Below are positions 44,701 to 53,700 of a stretch of DNA of 64,000 bases, piece after piece. The translations under genes were made by a program, and so were the position numbers. How positions within the stretch are numbered: position 1 is the first letter of the stretch; each line of letters opens with the position of its first letter. The stretch lies in assembly GCA_963931925.1 (NCBI GenBank), contig OZ007574.1, forward strand, positions 37,790,938-37,854,937. The letters run 5' to 3'. The notes under the pieces were generated by a model. It was given only the letters and a program-made list of their open reading frames with translations, was not told the origin of the DNA and ran no database searches. The stretch is from Onchidella celtica. Taxonomy: Eukaryota > Mollusca > Gastropoda > Systellommatophora > Onchidiidae.

Positions 44701-47700
44701 AATGCCTTTGTAAATTCGTACAGTAAAATGAACCACTAACTGCCTCTTTTATCTAGGATGTGTAGAATTGTTTCATAAACAAAGAGAGAAAGAAGGAAAG
44801 AGAGGGAAGACAGGGGTGGAATGAGGGGGGGGAGATAAAGAGGAAGTGGGGAGAGAAAGAAGGAGGGGAGAGATGGAGACAGCAGGAAGGAGAGAGAAAG
44901 GGAGAGGGCGAGAGAGAAAAAGGGAGAGAGTGGGGATGAGAAAGAGAGAAAGGGGGAAATGGACGAGGGTGGGTGGAAGACAGAGAGGGAGAGAGAAAGG
45001 GAAACATGTCCAGTTGGTCAAACATTCAGGTCACTGACTGATAAGGGACAACATCTATGAGGCTTACAAATGGATTTTCCCAAATTTTCCCACATGAACA
45101 CTGCTCTACTGTCATTTCAGTGAGTGGTGATTAACAGACAAGTCATTCACTTTGGCAAGGCAGAATATCTTCGTGTGACATGACTGGAGAAAACTTGATC
45201 AAACATCCCACTCTCCTACTCTACTATACCAGATAGGACTGACAATAGGAAATAAAACACCACCTCACTCTGACTGAGTATTTTGACTCACCAGTACTAG
45301 TTTCAGTATCAGGTGGTTTTCATATGATGACTGAAGGCGATGATTCTCTGTAGAGAAATGAACAAAATTGTTTCTGTGTCAGTAACACAAATGATCTTAA
45401 TCCCTTTTTAGTCCATACAGTGGGAAATTAGCTACACGGACATACAATATATGATGGAACTTTATAACTGCAGCTATGAGCACTTCTGTTTTATGCCTTC
45501 ATCTTATTAACTTGGCTTTCTCACTTGTTCCAAAGATAAGTAAAAAGTGGGCCAGTTGCACCCATTGTTAACCTTCGCCGTACTTCCTGGGCCTAATGGA
45601 GCCAGCAGCAATTAAGATTATTTGTAATTATCTTATTTCTGGGAAGTTTTTCTGGAAATTCCAGATATTTCTCAATGATACCACTGCCCATCTTCCCATA
45701 GCCTTAAAATTTTCAAATATGCATGTGTGTCCTCACCAGCCCACATGCATCTTTACCAAGCTTGCCTGCAAAATAAAAAAGATCGCTTTTGACCTCTGCA
45801 ATTCACCACAAGACATTTTATTTACATGTGTGCCACATTTCACTGAGGTTTTTTACCATGTCACTTCATGTATGCCTGTTACCGAGTTTATAGAGCTGTG
45901 ATATGTTTATGTAATGAGATATAAGATATGTGAGCGAGCCCCACTAACCTCAACGGAAGTCGCACTGGACCAAACGGAGAAAATCATGATGAAACACAAA
46001 TATCTGATTTTTTGATGATTTTTATATTTTGGACGATACTTGAAGTTCAACTATTTTTCTGCATTCTGTGAAAATATTATGTCTCAAATCAGCCTCTAAA
46101 TATTGCTTTTAATGCCTTTAATTTTGCCTTTGACATCCAATATCACTTCAGAAATGGGATTCATCGAACTCCAGATAACTTCAAAATTAATAAACCTATT
46201 GTCACACAATTTTCACACGGCATGTATCATTTATATAGACCTAGACATGCAAAGTTTCAAAGCCCTAGGTTAATTACAAGTACCTGATGCTATGGAGATA
46301 GTAAAAAAGCGAAAATCGCTCTTCCATCTTTAATGGCAATTTTCTCGGAAGTTTGCTTCCGTTTTGACCGGGGGGGGGGCAGATGTCATTAAAAAGCCAT
46401 AACTTTGCGATGAAAAGGAGCATTGCAATAATTTTTACAGCAAATTCAAGATGAGATTTTATACTTTATGGTGATATTCATAACTCAAAAGTGAAAAAAT
46501 GCGACTTCAGTTGAGGTTAGTGAGGCTCGCTCACATATGTGTACCATGTATGTGCTCATAAACACTCTGTGAAAGAGAATTTCCCTCATGGGACAATAAA
46601 GTGATTCTTATCTTATCTGTATGTCCTGGAGTCTCCAACTTTTAAAGAAGATTTTAGAGTAGGATTTTATTGTTATCCCCTTAGCCGTATATAATATCCT
46701 AAAAGGATTTTATTGTTATAGTTATGTACTCACTGGGGTCTGACAGACACCATACTTTTAAGAGGATATCCCAATAAACTGTTCTCTAGGAGTGTGATGT
46801 TGATTAGACACCACAATGTACACCGTGCACTGTTTTTAGCGATGTGTGGCAAAGGTTCACAAAAGGCATCCCTTCAGACCAAAGCAACTGCATAAAAAGT
46901 TTCATTCATGTCGGTACAAAAATGGCTGCGTATTTGAGGGTACAAACAGACAGAATGAATTTCAGTAAAGATCAACTTACCATATTTATTGAGTTTGACA
47001 GCAACAATTCTGTAGATGCTGTTGAGAACTCCAATAGCCACCGCATAGCCCACTGTAGGGAGGAAACTATTGATTGTCGAAAAAATGCCACGATCTTTGG
47101 GAGAGTGTTTCTTCATCCACTGCTCCGCCCAGAAGTAGGTCAGCATGACAAAAAATGCCATGGTCAAGCAGAAGGTGATAATTGGCACAGTGACCAGGTA
47201 GAATTTTAGGACTCTTTTCCATTTAGGGTACACAGGTTCTGGGTTTCCTGTCACTGGATTCTTGCCCAGCTTACCATAGTAGTCTGCCCTTGGCTCTTCA
47301 AAGCTACATAAGATGAACATGAAGAAATAACACATTAACTATCTGCTGACTAGGTACTCAATCCTACCCACCTAAGATCAGGGACACGAAAATATGCAAA
47401 AAATCCCAAACTTCCAACATGCCTGCACCAGCCAGGTTTTGAACCCGGGACCCTTGGCATGAGAGGCAAGCTACCTTGCCTCTAGACCAGGCATGTCAAA
47501 CATGCGGCCCTTTAAAAGCAAAGTTGCGGCCCTCGTAATGGTTTCTACAGTGCGAGCACATTTTATCTTCGTAATATGAATTTTATATATTTTATCATAT
47601 TTTTTCGTAATATAAATGGCAATGTTTGGTTCTACCTATGTGTGTGAACAGCTATTTTCTTTCATGAAATCAACAAAAACCTCTCAGAGAACAAGGCTGA

Positions 47701-50700
47701 CTAGTTAGCATTGACATCTTTGATCAAAGTCGGAACTACACAGACACTTCAGCCGGACATACCAAAAATTGTCAGCCAAAAAAGGTGTCAAACCTCAGGA
47801 CAAAACACTAAAACCTTTCGAATAGTAGCAAATAAATGTTTCAGTTTTATACTATTGTGTTCTTTTAACTATGTTTTTGTTGCTGTTGCAAAATACGAAA
47901 ATACTATGTCCTTAATTTTTTTGATCAAACTATTCTATTAGTTTGTATTCATGAATGCTGCTAAAACATTCGTATACATAGTGTATGTGCATACCAAGCA
48001 ACAAAATATCCTGCAGTAAATTTTATTCATGACTTCAATTAGTTGTACTGTGTGCAAATATTTGCCGTGTGTGGCCCCCATGATGACATAATGTGACCCA
48101 TGTGGCCCTTCAGGAACTTTCAGTTTGATATACCTGCTCTAAGACCACCTCGTCCCCCAATTATAAAACCAACTAGAGAAAATACTGAGTTGTGTTCACT
48201 GCTCAGTTGTAGCTTTCTATGTAAAATGCTACGCTCCCCTAACAACAGCTTCAAAGACTAGTTTCAAAAACGTTCCAACTGCCCACTGGCAAAATGTTTA
48301 TTCATATCTAAAAGTGTAATTAAGATAAGGAATACATTTCATTACAGGGTTCATAGCAGACTTTGATGAGAAAATTCAAGTTTTTTTCAAGGTTTTTCAA
48401 GGTCAACTTTTTCATTTTCAAGGCCACAAAACACCGCGACAAAAACTACGCATGTCCGTGAATTGCTTATGCCCGTAAAAACCTGTGCGACTACACGGCC
48501 GCCTCCGTTTCCGATAGGCCTAGGCCCAATTTTTTTGTTTTTTCAATTCGATTGCGTTTTTTGTTTTTCAAGGTTATTCAAGGTTGTGCTCTGTTTTCCA
48601 GGCTTTTCAAGACCTTGAAAAACAATTTTCGTTTTGAAGGTTTTTCCAGGTTCTCAAGGTCCGCTATGAACCCTGTTTCAAGCAAAAGATAACTTTTCTG
48701 TCTTAGAAAAAAATTAAGTCGTTCGCAATTGTGAGATTCCATGATAGGTTTCCCCTGATAAACGTGAAAATATCAAAAACGTTCTTGTGTCACCTTTTGG
48801 CAAAATTCATCGACCCGTCAATGGTTCCCCATTTGAAACACAGGGAATTACAGTATCTTTTCCATCCCTCCAGGAAGACAGTCGACCAGATAAGGTTGAA
48901 GATACCAAAGGTTGCTTCCCTGTACATACTGTACCAGGGGTAGAAGAAGTAAATGATGCCAATCAGGGCCGGTGGGATCAGAGAAATGGTGTAAACACCC
49001 AGGAAAGAGAAGTAAATGGCAATTTTCACCCCAAAGTACTCTTGAATTTTCTCTGTAGATCAAGAAGAGAAGTAAAACATTTACATTTAGAATGCTGTTA
49101 AAAGTATGTATGTCCCCCCAGTTTTTTGTGTAGGGGGACCCATTTTAAAGCTTTTTGCGATCCCAGAGCTAGAGAGCTCCTCCCAAATTACTCCTAAGAA
49201 CAGCCTTAATTAATTACTCTTTCAGATTTTCTTTCTGTTTTCCTCCTGTTTTTTGGTTGAAAGGGTAGGGGGCAGGAGCAGGGATTTGATAAGAGTTAGG
49301 GCTGAGGATAGGGATGTCCTTAGGGATAAGTGCATAAAGCAAAACACCTGGGGTGCATACATACTTATAACAACAGCCATACATTTAAGGAACCTGGTGA
49401 AAGGAAAAACAGAGAATAAGTTTGAACTGGGTCAAACTGAGCAAACCCTTTCCATAGAGGAAAGAAAAGCTTTCTCTCAAATACTGTGGACCGCCTTAAA
49501 GGAAATATATGGAAGAAATACTATTCAAGGTGTCCCAATAGTCAAGACCCATAAGCAAACATGTATTTAACAGTAAGTTTTATTTACAGTCAGAAAAATC
49601 TGCTACTGGTAACATGTAATCCAGTACAACCTGTTTCATGAACTGGTACGCTAGCATGGTATCAGTGGGCGTGCACCTGTCGGTGCAAACGGCCAGGGCG
49701 GAGGAGGTTTCATCTAACCCAACGGCCACATGCTAGGGCACAATGTGACCCTCAGTACTTGAGTCCTTCATATTGGCCCCCCGTAGCGGTGTGGCCATAG
49801 GCTTGTTTGCCTAAATCACAGACGAAGAATTGAGCAAACTTCCCGGACGCAGCTTCGAAGCTGGCGGCAGCAGGCCAGTGGTTGATTGATAGGGCAGATG
49901 GCAATATACCGTCACTCTGGCCTGGATATCGTGACACAGAGCATCCACCAGTATTGGTGTTCTTTGGTTTGGGTCTTTCACCCTAGTCAGTTGGGACTGC
50001 GAGGCTGTGGAGTAGCCTACAGGCAGCCGGTCAGGCAATATGACTGTCCCTCTGGCATCCTCCTGCACCTGGATACATTTCCAGTCGTCTTGACCCTGTC
50101 TTGCCACTTGGATAAGTTGTGTCCAGGCGAGAGAGTGAGTCTGATGTTTGCGCAGCTCTTTCTCACTAAAAACAAATTCTTTGCGCCAGTCTTAACACTC
50201 ACCTCGTCTTCTTTCATCTTTGTCTCGTCTTCTTTCCTCTCAAAATTCCAACGGCGATGGGAGCAGGTTTGGATAGACTGGAAGCTGTTAGCACAGACCT
50301 ACACGTTGGTGGCTGTGGGCTATGGTCGCTTCATTGTCGATTGAAGTGGAGGCGTGGGGAGGCAGCACCCACAGTAGCTGAGCAGCCTTATTTAAGGATA
50401 GCACTGCTCACCTCAACTGAGGAAGGGGCTAGAAAAGGTGCCCTAAAGAAAGCCCACTTCACATCACCCTGACTGGTATACCGCGACCAGTGGGGATCCC
50501 TTTTTGCGGTCGAAACAAAAAGAAATTCAGCTTACTCAGGCTAGGAGCCTGGAATATACGCACACTACAGGACAACTCAAACAACCCGGAAAGACGCACT
50601 GCACTTATTGCCATTGAGCTCAGCAGGTACAACCTGGACATAGTGGCACTCAGTGAGACCAGACTCCCTGATAGTGGCCAACTCAAAGAGCTCAGTGGTG

Positions 50701-53700
50701 GATACACCTTCTTCTGGAAAGGCAAGGGTGCAGTCGAACCGAGACAGCATGGTGTTGGGTTTGCAATTAAAAATGACCTTGTCAGAAACTTGCAGTCCAT
50801 GCCAATTGAAATAAATGACAGGCTAATGACACTCAGGATCCCAGTTGGGAAAAGCCAGTCAGCCACCCTCATTAGCGCATATGCGCCCACCATGACAAAC
50901 CCAGATGAAGCCAAAGACAAGTTCTATTCTGATCTAGAATCTGTCATATGCTCTGTCCCGGCAGCTGATAAGCTGATTCTCTTGGGGGACTTCAATGCTA
51001 GGGTTGGCTCCGAAATCTCAGCGTGGCCAAATGTTTTGGGCCCTCATGGAGTTGCTTCATGCAATAACAATGGGTTGCGCTTACTTACTTTGTGCGCTGA
51101 ATTTGGCCTGTTCATTACCAACACAAATTTTAGTCTCCCCGTGAGAAACAGAACGTCATGGATGCATCCCCGCTCAAAGCATTGGCATCTCATAGACTAT
51201 GTCATTGTGAGGAAGACTGACAGAAAGGATGTCCTTGTAACAAAGGCGATGTGTGGTGCCGAGTGTGGAACTGACCACAGACTCGTTTGCAAGCTCAGAC
51301 TAACATTGAGGCGCAATAGACGCCCTCAAGGGAAAGCGCCACCTAAACGCCTAAATGTTTCAAAACTCTGCTCAGCTGAGAAACAGAGCGAGCTCTCATC
51401 AGAACTCTCCTCAAAATTGGATTGCGTGACTTTTGACCCTGAGAACATTGAACAGAGCTGGACTGACCTAAATACGACGGTACACTCTTGCGCCAGCAGC
51501 ACAGTTGGTTTTCCTGTCCGCAAGCACCAGCATTGGTTCAATGATAATGATAATGAAATCAAAGTGCTCATCAAAGAAAAAAATAGTCTCATCCAAGCTC
51601 ACTGCAGTGACCCCTCTTCCACAGCAAAAGCTGATGCACTGCGTGCATGTAAGGGTGTACTCCAGAAGAAGCTGAGGAAAATGAAAAATGACTGGCTTGA
51701 AGAGCGAGTATGAGAAACTCAGAAATATGCCAACACAAACAACACTAGAAAGTTCTTTGAGAGCCTCCGAGCTGTGTTTGGACCATCCCGCTCTGGCACT
51801 ACGCCACTTCTTGCGTCAGATGGTTCAACACGCATTGTTGAATTGAATGCCATAATTCAGCGTTGGGCAGAACATTTCGGAGGTGTGCTAAATCGGCCAT
51901 CAAATATAAATACTGAGTCCATTGACCGCCTCCCTCAGACTCCTATTAATGCAGCTCTTGCCAAGCCATTCACAGCAAATGAGACCCGGACTGCCACAAA
52001 TCAGATGTCCTTTAACAAATCACCAGGCGTGGATTCAATTCCTGCTGAGGTGTATGCCTTCGGTGGAGAAAAGCTTATTGAAAGGTTGACCGAGTTGTTC
52101 AATCATATGTTGAAAGCAGGGAAGCTGCCACAGGACTTCAAAGATGCTTCAATCATCCATCTGTACAAAAACAAAGGGGACAGCCAAGTCTGTGACAACC
52201 ATCGGGGAATCTCTCTACTTTCAATTGCTGGCAAAATATTGGCAAGAATGCTTCTGAATCGCCTTCTTGATCACCTCTCGTCAAATGACTTGCTTGACGA
52301 GAGCCAATGTGGCTTTCGTAAAGAGAGGGGAACGGCGGATATGATTTTTGCTGCCAGACAGATTCAGGAAAAATGCATGGAACAAAATAAAGCGCTGTAT
52401 ATCACATTTGTTGACCTCACAAAAGCATTTGACACAGTGTGTCGTGAAGGCCTCTGGAAAATCTTGGCGAAGTTTGGGTGTCCACCCGAATTCATCACAA
52501 TAGTGCGCCAGTTTCATGATGGCATGCAAGCTGCAGTCAAAAGCAACGGCAGTGTTTCAGAGCCCTTTGCTGTCACAAATGGGGTAAAACAGGGTTGTGT
52601 CTTAGCCCCAACTCTGTTCAGCATCATGTTCTCTGCAATGCTACAAGAAGCCTTTAGCTCTCCTCCTCAAGGGGTAAGCATCAAGTACCGAACTGATGGC
52701 AGTCTATTCAACCTCAGGAGACTTCAGGCAAAAACCAAAACCAAAAGTACTCAAGTCTGTGACCTACTATTTGCTGATGATTGTGCACTTCTGGCACACG
52801 ATGAGGATAGCATGCAAAACTGTGTTGATAAGTTCTCTAGTGCCTGTGACAACTTTGGCCTCACAATAAGCACAAAGAAGACGGAAGTGCTCCATCAGCC
52901 TACTCCAGACGACAAGTATCCTGTGACCCCAAATATCAAAGTCCATGACAGTCTTCTGAAGGGACGATTGAGGACCTCAGTGTCTGGAATTTTATCCTGC
53001 CATTTGATCCTTAGGATCTTTCTAAGGCAGGCCAGATGAAAGTGATTTAGCTTTCTGGAATGCGATTGGTACACTGTCCAGGTTTCAGCCCCATAGAGTA
53101 GGGTGGGAAGGACCACAGCATTGTACACTTTCAGCTTAGTGTCTGTGCGAATGCCGGCGACATCCCATACTCTCTTTCGAAGCCTGCCAAATGCAGAGCT
53201 GGCTTTGCTGATTCTTGAGAGAATTTCAGTATCAACACGAGCCGCGGAAGACAGTGTACTGCCAAGATAGGTGAAGTTCTCCGACACTATAAATATTAAG
53301 CTGGACGTCTAACGGAAAAAACTTTGCGTATAACATCAGCAAACAGAAAGAAGCAGAATAACAGAGAGGACCACAGTTTTCTCTTACGGATGGGCTGAGG
53401 TCTGAAGTAATTCTTGAGGGTGTACCAGTCATGCCCCAGGCGTTTCAGTGCTTCTTCTTCGTGGAGGGGGAAGAGATTGGTCACAATGTGGCGGCTCAGA
53501 TATTTCTTTACTGTGTGAAAATAAAGAACACAGGTCATGCTTTAATTTATGTACAAAAAAAATAAGTCAATGGTCCATGCGAAAATACCATTTAAAGTAT
53601 TAAAACATGAGGGTTTTATCATGAACATTCATTGTTTTCCTGGCTGTACGCTCGAACATGAGGGGCGTGGGGACAGAGGCCAAACATATGAAAAGCAGAC

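Larger units (their letters stand above)
47352..48160 (-). mobile_element. tRNA-derived SINE, copy 3, split by a hAT element
   Basis: Read on the - strand, the head lies at about 48160-48146 (gggggacgaggtggtct) and continues at 47487-47352 (B-box region cgggttcaaaacc, then catgttggaagttt). It is truncated after gagtacctagt, before the conserved body. The hAT element at 47488-48136 is inserted within the A box. Confidence 0.8.
49640..53290 (+). mobile_element. RTE-like LINE with inverted 3' segment
   Basis: A non-LTR retrotransposon in ANO10 intron 4, antisense to the gene and GC-richer than its surroundings. The order is: 5' UTR (about 49640-50489), apurinic-type endonuclease and reverse transcriptase on the + strand to about 52962, then the following part of the same protein on the - strand (53290 back to 52962). 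The two ends of the break fit each other with almost nothing missing. There is no 3' UTR or tail past 53290. The 5' boundary is approximate. Confidence 0.85.

Noticed and set aside
44753-45037. Pro/Ser/Leu-rich or Arg/Glu-rich frames
   Set aside because: Low-complexity translations of the polypurine tract.
46844-47209. 121-codon + strand frame
   Set aside because: It is the antisense of ANO10 exon 6, where the - strand is clearly coding.
47711-47941. Independent 76-codon gene
   Set aside because: Its start matches the hAT transposase C-terminus and it lies within the element's inverted ends.
49886-50344. 152-codon frame as LINE ORF1
   Set aside because: No recognisable ORF1 domain (no zinc knuckle, RRM or coiled coil), and RTE-like elements often lack a clear ORF1; more likely 5' UTR.
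52895-53287. Separate reverse-strand gene
   Set aside because: It is the inverted 3' part of the adjacent LINE plus antisense read-through into its forward part.
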